64,000 nucleotides of DNA, taken from assembly GCA_009746045.1 (NCBI GenBank), contig RPFO01000692.1, positions 808,100 to 872,099 on the forward strand, written 5' to 3'. The stretch's first letter is position 1; each line of letters begins with the position of its first letter. Below, one piece after another: positions 52,777 through 62,330 of the stretch. The translations under genes and the position numbers were made by a program. The notes beneath the pieces were generated by a model that was not told the DNA's origin, did not search any database, and worked only from the letters and a program-made list of their open reading frames with translations. Source of the stretch: Mesostigma viride. Taxonomy: Eukaryota > Streptophyta > Mesostigmatophyceae > Mesostigmatales > Mesostigmataceae.

Positions 52777-53584
52777 CCAATCCTTTCTTTTCTTGAGCTG
52801 TAGCAGCTCACACAAGTCTACATACAAACACACACAATGGGTACTGGACATCCTCCCTCGACTACAAGTCACAACCCACTGGGCATGACAGTCAGCTTGG
52901 ATTCCTGGACATCCTCCCCGACTACAAGTCACAACCCACTGGGCATGACAGTCAGCTTGGATTCCTTATTATATGTACATAGCACCCATATTGGCTCAGG
53001 AGCACAAACAAATTACAATGAGTCCCTATCCCTTCCCGGGAGGCTCGTTGTGTTACCCATGTACAAGAGGTTGGCCAACTGTGGCAGCCCATAGGTGTTC
53101 AGCTAAGAACTTGAGAAGTATGTACAACCTTCAGGACCTTAGGCGAAACCCCACAGATCACCCACAACAGCTCATCAGAAAACATTGCTGACCCCCAGAC
53201 GGGAGTCGGCGCCGGTCTGCTGCCCCTTATCGAACCAGACACAACATCTACGCGAAGCACATGCAAAACACAAGCTCCTATACTCGTTCCAACCGTGGAA
53301 AATCAGGGGACCTGTCGCCACCTCACCAGCATGGTGGATGGGTCAGCCAGTCCGTGAAACTCCGCCTTAAGACGGCACCAGGGAATCGAACCCCGCCCAC
53401 AAACCACAGATCTGGGGAAACCTCAGACTGAGATGAAAACCCCAGATAGACATCTCTCCATCAGAGACAATGTCAGACATTCCCACACCAGAGACATGTC
53501 TCACCCCTCAAGGTGTGCTCAGGATTATGTACAATCAAGCTCCCAGCCTGATATCCAGAGACTTAAGCACCCAGCTCTCAGCTT
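52777..53584 (-). other. 3' UTR of M4 with polypurine tract and tRNA-like block
   Basis: Polypurine tract at 52777-52800. A tandem duplication of about 65 bp (GACTACAAGTCACAACCCAC at 52859 and 52919). On the element strand, GGCGGGGTTCGATTCCCTGG (about 53374-53393) resembles a tRNA T-arm, comparable to 14505-14525 in M2. No gene. Confidence 0.55.
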
Positions 53585-54738
53585 TTAGACAGATAGACCG
53601 ACTTGACAGTCAGCATTCATGAGCTTCCTCAGTACATTGTACTGGGCTGGGGCCTTGTGTGGCAGCTTTGTCAATGCATCAGCAGGGTTCTCCTCGCCAG
53701 GGATATGCTTCAAGTCAACCAAACTGGCCAACTCCTTCAGCAACAAATAATCCAGGTCCCGGCTTCTGGCCAGCTGCTTGTGAACAAACTGGACCATACC
53801 CATGCTGTCTGTTAGTAACAACGTCTCCATCTGCAAGGTCCAAGGGGTAACTGAAGCCAGCTCCAGCATTAACTCCTTTATGTACAGGCTGGACTGGATC
53901 CCCTCGCATATGGCCCTGCATTCTGCCACATCTGAACTGATACAGACCCTCTTCTGCAGTCTGCTGTACCAGCTGAACAAACTTGCCCTGCTCTGATAAA
54001 AAGCAAACAGAGCAGCAGATCTCCCCCTGACCTTGGTAACCTGGCGAGCATCCATGGTACTGTCAACAAAGATCTCCAAGGTGATAGGCTGGGCAAAGTC
54101 AATCCCAGACAAAATCAGATCAGGGGTACTCTCCACCAACCGGGCTATGACTCGAGGCTTCTCATCCTCAAGCACCTCATCAGGCATTCTGCTATGGACC
54201 ATCAAAGACGGACCACAGATGCTGGCAAACCAGGCCCACATGCCTCTCAACTCAGGTCCTGCAGCCTGGGTGATCTTCTCTGGCAAGGCCTTCACAATGG
54301 TCTGTTTATAATCTCCTCCAGCCTGAAGCCTGATACTCCACTCCCCGTCCCTCCTGAACAGGGTAGCCTGCATTCCACAGAACACTACAGGCTTGTTGGG
54401 CTCCTGCCACAGCTCCTTGCCCAGTGAAAACTTGCCACTGATGACAGGAATAAACTTCTTCAGCCAGGTCGTGGGGGCTAGCAAATGCAGATCATCTCCA
54501 TGCAAACTAGCATACACTGGCAGACCCTCCCATTGGGCCAGCAGCAAACAGGGATCAACTGAAGACACTCTCAAGCCACACTCACTGATCAGAGCTTCCT
54601 GCAGCGTGAGTCTCCAGATGATTGGGCTCGACCTGAGTCCTTCCAGGCCCTTCAGAATAACCAGGAATTGTTGATGCAGCTCCAGCTTCCAGATGGCAGG
54701 CACCTCAACACAGTAAGGCTCATCCTGCTTCCACACCC
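53585..54738 (-). pseudogene. M4 pol, distal part: RT C-terminal half and RNase H
   Basis: The true coding starts at the M3 insertion junction (RRVWKQDEPYCVEVPAIWK); codons further upstream are antisense M3 LTR. RT motifs are LKGLEGLRSSPIIW and VYASLHGDDLHLLAP (HGDD box). Copia-type RNase H has LEIFVDSTMDARQVTKVRGR, SSDVAECRAICEG and LLTDSMGMVQFVHKQ, ending with PGEENPADALTKLPHK. Stop at 53585. It is very close in sequence to the M2 pol C-terminus, so M4 and M2 are members of one subfamily. Joining it across the M3 insert (minus one TCCTG) leaves the reading frame open. Confidence 0.88.
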
Positions 54739-54743
54739 TCCTG

Positions 54744-55244
54744 AGTTGCAATCTGTTGCTTGACCGAAATGCGTGTATAAACTGGTGCATGCATAATGGA
54801 ATGTAAATCTGTGAAACAATACTCACAATTGCTGCACACAGCTTGTGTACATGACCATGGTGGCAGTATAGCCAAGCTGATGCATTATAACTAGTGGTCG
54901 CGCTGACTGTTGAGCACTGACTGTCGGTCAGGCTGTTGAAGTCGTGCCAAGGATTGATGAGATAAAACACCCCTTCAGCGGGCAGACGAATACGGCAATA
55001 TTCCCTGCTAATGGATATTTGTAAATGGTTCTAGAAGCGTCTAGAAGCATTGTGCAACGCTGGCGTAACGCTAGTTCAGTGTGCCTCTTGGAAATCGCTA
55101 ATGCACATGAAATGTGATTGGTGCAATGACGATAAGGCCTATCGCAATCTTGGGGTTGCACACATGACTTGTAACCATATAAATTGATAATAAACCCAGG
55201 CACCTAGTGCCGCATTCTTGCAAGCATCATTCTCAATCTCAACT
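54744..55244 (+). repeat. 5' LTR of M3
   Basis: 501 bp, AGTTGCAATCTG...AATCTCAACT. It is followed by CGTACTCAAAAGCTGC, with no TGG-initial primer-binding site. Confidence 0.95.
55178..55194 (+). promoter_or_regulatory. TATA-like box and AATAAA signal in M3 LTR
   Basis: TATAAAT at 55178-55184 and AATAAA at 55189-55194 sit 50-65 bases before the LTR end, as expected for the U3/R region of an LTR promoter. The same pair recurs in the 3' LTR. Transcription would start roughly 55205-55215. Confidence 0.5.
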
Positions 55245-55268
55245 CGTACTCAAAAGCTGCTATTTACA

Positions 55269-56225
55269 ATGGCTCGCGGTTCCCGTTCCGACACGGACGC
55301 CATTCAGTTGACTGGCGATGGTGCCGATGCTTACAAGGAGCTGCGACAGCACGAACTGGTGGTTCGCATGCTGCCAGAGCCGTTGGCCGACAAGGCTACG
55401 GACAAGGAAAACCGTGACTTTGTCTGGGCAATCAAGGCCTGGGAGGAGAAAGTCCGCACGGTAGTGAAGACTCCCGCGCAGATTTTTCGGATCTTGCGGG
55501 GGGCTCCACTGGCCAGCAAAGGGCCGCAGGCGGTGCGGGACCTGATTCGGATCGCCCAGGAGAAGGCATGGGACTGGAATCAGTTCCTTGAGCGGCTCAC
55601 TGAGCTTCTCGCGCCGACAGGGCTGGTGAAGTCCATCAAGGACGTCATGCAGATTCTGACGTTCGAAGTGTCCGGTGACACTGCCAAGGCCACGCTGGCC
55701 TTCGAGCGGATGCTCGAAGAAACCAATCTAAAATTTGCTGATGATTTTTCGGTGGTCCTGTTCTTGGGCAAGGCCCTTGGCAGCGGTGCTATGTCAGAAA
55801 GCACCGTGCAGAGTCTGGCGTCCGTCCTGACCAAGGAGAAGCTGGCGAGCAAGGCTGCTGCTTTCGCCTGCATCCGCGAGATCATGGCGCTCGGTGGCGC
55901 TGCTCAGGAGCTGGCCGGCAAGGGTGCCGTGAAGCCGACGCCAGCAGTCAATGCCGATGGCCCTGCCATCAGGGCCGTTTTTGGCGCCGGTGACGGGCGC
56001 CTGAAGTGTCCTCGCTGCCAGGGGACTGGTCACACCCGCGAGACCTGCAAGGCCAACAAGGCTTTCCCGTTGGGGACGAACCTGTGTGGCAAGTGCCATA
56101 AGCCAGGGCACAAGGCCCGGTTTTGCAAGTCGCGGACTGCTGCCAACCAGGCGGACAATGTTGGCAAGGCTGGGCCTATTAGGCGCCAGCGGTTCACGTG
56201 GGTGCGCAATGCTCAGGAAAACTGA
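55269..56225 (+). CDS. Gag of M3 with two zinc knuckles
   Basis: 319 codons from ATG 55269 (MARGSRSDTDAIQLTGDGAD); an upstream in-frame codon exists, but this ATG is the first. The helical capsid-like part runs from about residue 20 to 225 (RDFVWAIKAWEEKVRTVVKT, then LIRIAQEKAWDWNQFLERLT and TFEVSGDTAKATLAFERMLE). It is followed by two CX2CX4HX4C zinc knuckles, CPRCQGTGHTRETC (247-260) and CGKCHKPGHKARFC (273-286), which bind element RNA. No protease motif is present. The last 43 bases overlap pol in the -1 frame, which suggests frameshifting. It is shorter than M1 and M2 gag. Confidence 0.9.
   Translation: MARGSRSDTDAIQLTGDGADAYKELRQHELVVRMLPEPLADKATDKENRDFVWAIKAWEEKVRTVVKTPAQIFRILRGAPLASKGPQAVRDLIRIAQEKAWDWNQFLERLTELLAPTGLVKSIKDVMQILTFEVSGDTAKATLAFERMLEETNLKFADDFSVVLFLGKALGSGAMSESTVQSLASVLTKEKLASKAAAFACIREIMALGGAAQELAGKGAVKPTPAVNADGPAIRAVFGAGDGRLKCPRCQGTGHTRETCKANKAFPLGTNLCGKCHKPGHKARFCKSRTAANQADNVGKAGPIRRQRFTWVRNAQEN
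56183..56225 (+). promoter_or_regulatory. Gag-pol overlap of M3 (-1 frame)
   Basis: The pol frame opens at 56183 and gag ends at TGA 56223-56225, so any ribosomal shift must occur within these 43 bases. The best candidate is G-GAA-AAC directly before the TGA. It is not a canonical XXXYYYZ site, because the P-site codon cannot re-pair fully after a -1 slip. Confidence 0.6.
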
Positions 56226-59200
56226 AGGCCCCAGGGCAGGACAGCGCTATGGAGCATAGGAGGCTCCTGGCAGTAGACGATGTAGGCAGTTTTATGGCCG
56301 ATGCTGCGGATGTTAAGGCAATATCAAACTTGATCAATACAGATCCAATTTTCAAGTATGCCTGTGCGTCTCGGTTTCACATCTTCTTTGGCCATGGAAC
56401 AAACGCTTACAAGTTTGCTAGGGCTTTTGGTGGGGCGCCAATGCTGGAAGCATGTCGTGAGTGTTACGAAAATTGTCCACAATGTCAATCGTCGGGCCCC
56501 AAGCCTCCTCGCCACCATGTAAAGCATCCACCTGCGAGAAAGGGGGAAATCGTAGGTGATGTGCTGTTCTGGGCACACATGCCATACTTTATTGCAATAG
56601 ATAGATATGCTCACAACGTAGCTGTAGTTCCTTTGCGTCATATGGAAGCCGCCGACCTGGCAGAAGCCATTGATGTCTCTTCGTCCTTTTTCTCACCACT
56701 CGAGTCAATACAGATGGACAGGCAGTTCGCGTGTCTAGAGGGCCAGCCTGGATTTGAATGCCTCAAGACAGTTGGGCGTGAGGACCACACTGGTCAGGGT
56801 ATAGTGGAGCGTGCCGTGCAAGAATTCAAGCAAGCTGCACGGAGACAAGGTGATGCATCCCTTTCAGCATACGCAGCCCGCCTCATGTGGGCGTTGCGGA
56901 TTTGTGCATGCCTTAATCGGCGTGTGTTGTTGTCCATTCCTTCTCGCAATGTGGTGATAACAGCTGAGGGATTGCAGCACGGCCACTACCCACCAGAGAT
57001 AGAAGAGGAGTGGGCACGCCATTTGCAGGGTAGATTTGCCAACCTGGTACGAAGGGATACACGTAGGCCGGTTACCGCCTATAGTGTAGGAGACCTGGTT
57101 TGGGTGCATAAAGAGGGCCCCTTTGGAAAGAGGGGACAGTGGAATGGTCCAGCCACGGTAGTGTCCGTGGATGGGAGTGTGCGCAAGGCCGTTGTTTCCT
57201 TGCAGGACAAGCAACACCACATCCCGTGGAGCAAGCTCAAGCACTATCAACCGAACACAAGTGCGTGGGAGCGCCTTCTGCACTACTACGAGGACGCGGA
57301 CAACTTCTTGCGGCCTCCACCAGGTGACGTGATTGCCCCTCTTTTACCCATGCCTGCCTCTGACCCTATGCAAATGTCTGCCGAAGCTCGGGAGGTAGAG
57401 GACGATGAGCATGTTGAGGAGGACGGTGATCTGGTGGCACTTGCTGCAGATGTGCAGAGCTTAGCTCGCGAGCCCCCTGCTGACCTGCGCGAGGGTAGTA
57501 GGGAGGGCATTACCCCTGCCGTTAGCCAGGGTCCGGCTGCCGTTAGTCAGCCTCGCCGGGGTGGTGGGTTGCTCAGCAAGATTGTTCTAGGGCTGCGCCG
57601 GGACAATAACATGGGGTTAGGCTCCCTTCGCCGCCCACCACAGACTGCAGGCGTACCCCCTCAGCTGGGCCCGAGCACTGCAGTCATCTCTTCCTTGTTA
57701 ACCTCTAGGGCGCTGAATTGTGGGCTCCTCATTGATACCCAGGCCCAGGTCTCTATTATCGGGGCCAACTGTGTAGACTTTCCTTTGCTGCCCTCTCATT
57801 GGACTCAGGTCACTGATTTTGCTAGGTCAGGGTCCTACAAGGTCCTGGGGGAATTTCCCTTAACCATACTCGGCGCAGACACGCCCATGTGTGTGGTAGA
57901 GGGGTATGATGGGCCCGCCTTATTAGGACAGCCGTTCTTGACGCTACCCGGGGTTACAGTGAGCAGCACACAGCTGTCCCGAGCGGGGTTTGGCTGCATG
58001 CGATTGAATAATTTTTCCCTCGATGTCGCTGCTCGGGGTCTCTCATTGCCTATGGTGGCTGCCATGAAAGGGGTAGAGTACAAGGATTCTGAATTGCCTC
58101 CTGCCCGCGATCTTCTCACCCCTAAAGCCCTCACCCCTGACAGCTTGGGGATTAGCTTCCACGATGTTGCCACTGAAAGCCCCATGTCCTTCCATGATGT
58201 TGCCAGGCACGTCTCAACCGAGGAAGGGCTAGACAATACCCAAGGGGCTATGCTGGCTGCAGGGGAACGATGGTTAGGACTGGGTTGTGTGGAGCCAGTG
58301 GACCTAGTCCCAAGGGATGGCCGGTTGCTTCGTTTCAAATGGACCTTCCAGATGAAGCCGGTTCCCGGCACTGACAGGAAAGTAGAGTTTGCTAGACCTG
58401 TGGTGCTAGAATTTTCTGGATCTTCTGACCTGCCCTCCTCAGCCCTGACTGCCCCGGGCTTAAATAAAGACACTTGGCGATTGTTAGTGTGCTTTCATCT
58501 CGGGCGCCTCAACAAAGGCTTGCCGCATGGCTCCGCGGTGCTGGATTTTTCTAAGGCCTTCCTTAACGGGGATTCAGATGAGACGGCTAAATTGTGGGAG
58601 GGCACCACACCGCTGTATGTTAGGACACCCAAGATGTGGGAACCTATTGTGGGCAAGAAGTTCATGAGGTTGGTGAAGGCTGTGGATGGGACCGTGGCCG
58701 GGCCGCGGGCGTGGCGCAAGAGTTTAGAGCGCCTTCTACTTAACCGCGCACGCATGATGTACAGCGACCTGGACCCCTCCTTGTTTGTTGGTGTCTGGAA
58801 GGGGGAGCTCGTGTTTGTTTTCGTGCATGCCGATGACTGTGACTGCCTGGGGCCACGGGAGTGGATTGTGTGGTTCCATTCGCTCGTGCACTCAGTGTAC
58901 CCTGTGGGCAAGCTCGTCTTTAGGGAGCCGGGCAAGATCGTGCCCTTCATGGGCATGGACACTATTCTCGATCACGATGAGCAAGGGCAGTGGGTCATGT
59001 TGCTGCATCCTAAGGGTAGCTATGTCCCCGACCTGGTCAAGGAGGTCATGGCCCGCACTGGGCCTATCCTTCCCTCTGAGTGTGGTGCGCTGCGTGGCAA
59101 ACTCAATTGGCTTGCGTGTACCACGAGCCCTGACTTGGCTGTCCTTAGTCGGTTGACAGACGATGTTCTCTGCTTGTTGGCCCGCCCGGTTGTAGCTGAG

Positions 59201-59767
59201 TATGTGCAGGCCTCACCGGGGTTGGTCCTGCAGGGTGTTGACTGGGACAAGCCCATCGAGCTAGGGGCTTATTGTGACAGTTCTTTGGATGCGCGGGTGC
59301 TCACCAAGATGCGTGGTAGGTGTGCGGCTGTTAGCTATATCTCAAACGCTGACCAATCTGCGCCATCCTCCATCTTTGCGTGGTTCTCACGTCTACACCG
59401 CCGTGTGTATGTGGGGTCGGACACCGCCGAGGCGCGTGCGTATTGCGAGGCTGCAAGTGAGCTCGCGTATTTCCACGCGCTACTCTGCTGGATCCTCAAG
59501 CTGGGCGGTCTCACCACACGCATCGATCGCGTCATGCGCACCGACAGCCAAGCGCTGGTGGACTTCATTGAGAACCCCTACGCTCGCACGAGAGACCTTG
59601 ACTTCCTCCGGGTGAAGGAATTTTCTGATGCGCTCCATACCGAGCACGTGGCAGGCGACCAGAATTGCTCGGATGCTCTTACCAAGCTCTATAGCTCCGC
59701 CAAGGCACAGTATACTCTTCTTAGGCACCAAATGAACAATATGTCGCTGGGTCAGCCACGGCACTAG
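56183..59767 (+). CDS. Pol polyprotein of M3 (integrase, protease-like, reverse transcriptase, RNase H)
   Basis: Open from 56183 (after TAG 56180-56182) to the TAG at 59765-59767; there is no early ATG, so it is probably made as a Gag-Pol fusion. Counting from 56198: integrase HHCC (RFHIFFGHGTNAY, then CPQC), core D in IVGDVLFWAH (about 120), D in QMDRQFACLEG (173), E in GIVERAVQEFK (203) and a C-terminal VHKEGPFGKRGQWNGPATVV region. The retropepsin-like domain LLIDTQAQVSIIG (about 510) with GPALLGQPFLTLPG follows integrase. RT has AVLDFSKAFLNGD (780) and FVFVHADDCDCLGP (875; HADD replaces YVDD). RNase H has AYCDSSLDARVLTKMRGR (1023), DTAEARAYCEAASE and MRTDSQALVDF, ending QNCSDALTKLYS. The order INT-PR-RT-RH is clear here in one intact frame. 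Confidence 0.93.
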   Translation, partial: APAVHVGAQCSGKLKAPGQDSAMEHRRLLAVDDVGSFMADAADVKAISNLINTDPIFKYACASRFHIFFGHGTNAYKFARAFGGAPMLEACRECYENCPQCQSSGPKPPRHHVKHPPARKGEIVGDVLFWAHMPYFIAIDRYAHNVAVVPLRHMEAADLAEAIDVSSSFFSPLESIQMDRQFACLEGQPGFECLKTVGREDHTGQGIVERAVQEFKQAARRQGDASLSAYAARLMWALRICACLNRRVLLSIPSRNVVITAEGLQHGHYPPEIEEEWARHLQGRFANLVRRDTRRPVTAYSVGDLVWVHKEGPFGKRGQWNGPATVVSVDGSVRKAVVSLQDKQHHIPWSKLKHYQPNTSAWERLLHYYEDADNFLRPPPGDVIAPLLPMPASDPMQMSAEAREVEDDEHVEEDGDLVALAADVQSLAREPPADLREGSREGITPAVSQGPAAVSQPRRGGGLLSKIVLGLRRDNNMGLGSLRRPPQTAGVPPQLGPSTAVISSLLTSRALNCGLLIDTQAQVSIIGANCVDFPLLPSHWTQVTDFARSGSYKVLGEFPLTILGADTPMCVVEGYDGPALLGQPFLTLPGVTVSSTQLSRAGFGCMRLNNFSLDVAARGLSLPMVAAMKGVEYKDSELPPARDLLTPKALTPDSLGISFHDVATESPMSFHDVARHVSTEEGLDNTQGAMLAAGERWLGLGCVEPVDLVPRDGRLLRFKWTFQMKPVPGTDRKVEFARPVVLEFSGSSDLPSSALTAPGLNKDTWRLLVCFHLGRLNKGLPHGSAVLDFSKAFLNGDSDETAKLWEGTTPLYVRTPKMWEPIVGKKFMRLVKAVDGTVAGPRAWRKSLERLLLNRARMMYSDLDPSLFVGVWKGELVFVFVHADDCDCLGPREWIVWFHSLVHSVYPVGKLVFREPGKIVPFMGMDTILDHDEQGQWVMLLHPKGSYVPDLVKEVMARTGPILPSECGALRGKLNWLACTTSPDLAVLSRLTDDVLCLLARPVVAEYVQASPGLVLQGVDWDKPIELGAYCDSSLDARVLTKMRGRCAAVSYISNADQSAPSSIFAWFSRLHRRVYVGSDTAEARAYCEAASELAYFHALLCWILKLGGLTTRIDRVMRTDSQALVDFIENPYARTRDLDFLRVKEFSDALHTEHVAGDQNCSDALTKLYSSAKAQYTLLRHQMNNMSLGQPRH

Positions 59768-59984
59768 TTGAGATGTCGTGGAGTGTGAATGGCCCCTTGA
59801 CTCGGGTTTTACCTTGGTAGGTTTTCCCGGTAGCGATGCTATGGTGTAATTTGTTTGGCTGGGGATTACCCTCCAAAACCATGTGGGGCCTAAGGTGCGT
59901 TCATGATGGCAAGGCCTGCGCGGCCGTAGTTCTTACAGATTTGAGTACGCAGTCCTATTGCCACATGAAAAAAGAAAGGGCTGG
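59768..59984 (+). promoter_or_regulatory. 3' UTR and polypurine tract of M3
   Basis: About 200 bp without a gene. TGAAAAAAGAAAGGGCTGG (59966-59984) abuts the AGTTG start of the 3' LTR and is the plus-strand primer tract. Confidence 0.8.
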
Positions 59985-60485
59985 AGTTGCAATCTGTTGC
60001 TTGACCGAAATGCGTGTATAAACTGGTGCATGCATAATGGAATGTAAATCTGTGAAACAATACTCACAATTGCTGCACACAGCTTGTGTACATGACCATG
60101 GTGGCAGTATAGCCAAGCTGATGCATTATAACTAGTGGTCGCGCTGACTGTTGAGCACTGACTGTCGGTCAGGCTGTTGAAGTCGTGCCAAGGATTGATG
60201 AGATAAAACACCCCTTCAGCGGGCAGACGAATACGGCAATATTCCCTGCTAATGGATATTTGTAAATGGTTCTAGAAGCGTCTAGAAGCATTGTGCAACG
60301 CTGGCGTAACGCTAGTTCAGTGTGCCTCTTGGAAATCGCTAATGCACATGAAATGTGATTGGTGCAATGACGATAAGGCCTATCGCAATCTTGGGGTTGC
60401 ACACATGACTTGTAACCATATAAATTGATAATAAACCCAGGCACCTAGTGCCGCATTCTTGCAAGCATCATTCTCAATCTCAACT
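59985..60485 (+). repeat. 3' LTR of M3
   Basis: 501 bp; by eye no difference from the 5' LTR. TCCTG follows at 60486-60490. The minus-strand frames seen in both LTRs are antisense artefacts. Confidence 0.95.
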
Positions 60486-60490
60486 TCCTG

Positions 60491-61975
60491 GCCACTTCCG
60501 GATCAGATTTTAAAAATGCCCTCTTGAAGTCCAGCAGCACTGATGACATAGCTGCTCCCCTGTTAAGCAACCCCACGTAGAGACATAGCAAAATTCTCCA
60601 TGTGTCGTGTAGCATCCCTGGCGTATACAGCTCCTCTCCTGGCAGACTCCCCGTGCCGTGATACTCATTCAGGACAGGCCTGACATGGGGCACTGATACC
60701 TCATCCACAACCTTCCTCTTCAGCACAAATCTCAAAGCAAGCTTCCTTGATGCTGGGGGACGTCTGTCTGTTGGTGCAGCACACTCAAACTGCAACCACT
60801 CCTCCAATGCCTTGGAGAAGGCGAGCTTCCAAGCCTCAAACAAAGTAGGCGAGCTCATCTCTTGGACCAGCTGGTCATATGTCAAAGGAGAGTGTGCAGC
60901 AAGGCTCCTGTGAGTTATGCCAATACTGCTGGGGTGCAACACAGCTGGAATCACCAAACTGGCTGCTGGGGGCACCTCCCCTTCATCCCATTTTACACCC
61001 TTGACCGGCTTGGCCCTGCACCTGACTGGAAATGTTGTCCTGAAATTTTCTAGGGGAATCATCCCCCAGCCATCTCTTTTCAGAGCTGTAGCTCTGATAG
61101 AAATCCCAGGATTGCCCAGAAAATTCTTACCCAAAATCACAGGGCCATCATAGTCCTCTAGGACAAGGAAGGTCACATCCACACCCATGACAGGGGCAGT
61201 AACCTCTCCCAACACCCTTAGATGCGTCCTACCACTGAAATCAGACACCCAGGGGCAACTAGGTTCTCCGACCAGCAGTTCTCCTGTATGCTGAGGTCCC
61301 ATGACAGAAACCTGTGCATTGGTATCTATCTCCATGGCAGCTACCTCAGGTTCATCCAACTGGACAAGCTTGGACACCTTAGGCTCCTTCTTGGCTCTTT
61401 GCAAAGCCTGTACAATATCTGATAGACGCACACCCCTAGGCCTGGTGTCGGGCCGTTCCGGAGGTGCAGCCTGTCCGCCTGCTTGCCCAACCACCGTATG
61501 TGAAGGTACCCCAGGGGCCGGGCCAGGGTCACCCTGAGGGCTTGATACAGCTGTAGCACCCTGATCAGGAAGCTCCACGTCACCCCCGCCTTGTACACCA
61601 GCGGGCACCTGGAAGAGATCTCCTTGATTACCTCCCCGGGGACGGATCTTTGACCAGGACAGACGGTGCACTGCTTGGGAGCCATCAATGGCCACCCAGC
61701 ACTTATGGCCAGCGGCTTCTACTCGGGTCACCACCCCATCATGCCAGCTGCCACGTTTCAGTTCCCTGGAAAGCTTGGTTCCTTCCACACAACAACCTGT
61801 TGTCCAACGTTAGGTTCTAGGACACTCCAGCCCTTGTCTTTCTGCCTCAGCTTGAGGAACTTGGCCTCTAGCTTCTCCTTCCATGCCTGCTCAGCATCAG
61901 CTGGCAGCATCCTAGTATGCAGCATAAGAGGATTGATGGCAATGTCACCAAAGAACATGGCACTAGGAGTTAATT
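60491..61975 (-). pseudogene. M4 pol, proximal part: integrase C-terminus, protease-like domain, RT N-terminal half
   Basis: The coding trace begins near 61975 inside the integrase C-terminal region (INPLMLHTRMLPADAEQAWK, then KDKGWSVLEPNVGQQVVVWK), with one frameshift near 61780. Next are SWHDGVVTRVEAAGHKCWVA, the retropepsin-like motif AAMEIDTNAQVSVMG with GPVILGKNFLGNPG, and the RT N-terminal half LALRFVLKRKVVDEVSVPHV, ELYTPGMLHDTWRILL and SVLLDFKRAFLKSDPEVAR. It ends at the M3 insertion. Gag and the integrase core are missing, so M4 is 5'-truncated at about 61975. It is closest to M2. Confidence 0.87.
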
Positions 61976-62330
61976 TGAAGCCCCCGTAACCTGTCCGGTA
62001 ACTTCGACGCCCCCGTAACCTGCCCGGTAACTTCGACGGGCCAGGTTACGGGTCCGTATTCGTTGGCGGTTTGGGTTACCGGACCGGTTACGGTACCATT
62101 CGGAATATTGGCCCCGAGATTCGGTACGGCCCAGTAACTGGGCCGGTCATGTTTACGGGGGCGTGAACGGCTTCGGTTCAGGTTACGTTGGGGTATACGG
62201 GACGGGTCAGGTAGTGGTTACGGCGCCATAGCTGCCCCAATATTAGGCACTGGGGTGGTTACGGAGCCGTTATCGTTAACTGGATCGTAAACCGCGACAT
62301 AGCTGGCAGCTCAGCTTGTTCGTTATAATA
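61976..62330. repeat. GTAACC/GGTTAC-rich degenerate repeats
   Basis: A 32-bp unit GCCCCCGTAACCTG(T/C)CCGGTAACTTCGAC is tandemly duplicated (61981-62038). It is followed by scattered GGTTACGG/CCGGTTACGG words to about 62280. No coding content. It abuts the truncated end of M4 and may be part of another, unidentified element. Confidence 0.65.

Larger units (their letters stand above)
54744..60485 (+). mobile_element. Copia-like LTR retrotransposon M3, intact and young
   Basis: 5742 bp with two 501-bp LTRs (54744-55244, 59985-60485) that appear identical base for base, and an exact TCCTG target duplication (54739-54743, 60486-60490). Gag (55269-56225) and pol (56183-59767) are uninterrupted and overlap by 43 bases in the -1 frame. 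LTR ends are AGTTG...CAACT. A polypurine tract ends in GGGCTGG immediately before the 3' LTR. It lies in the RT gene of M4. Identical LTRs and open frames mean insertion was very recent and the copy may be active. Confidence 0.95.

Noticed and set aside
54744-54970. N-terminal 80 codons (MFYLINPWHDF...) of the minus-strand frame 53585-54970
   Set aside because: The same peptide is predicted at 59933-60211; it is antisense M3 LTR, not M4 coding sequence.
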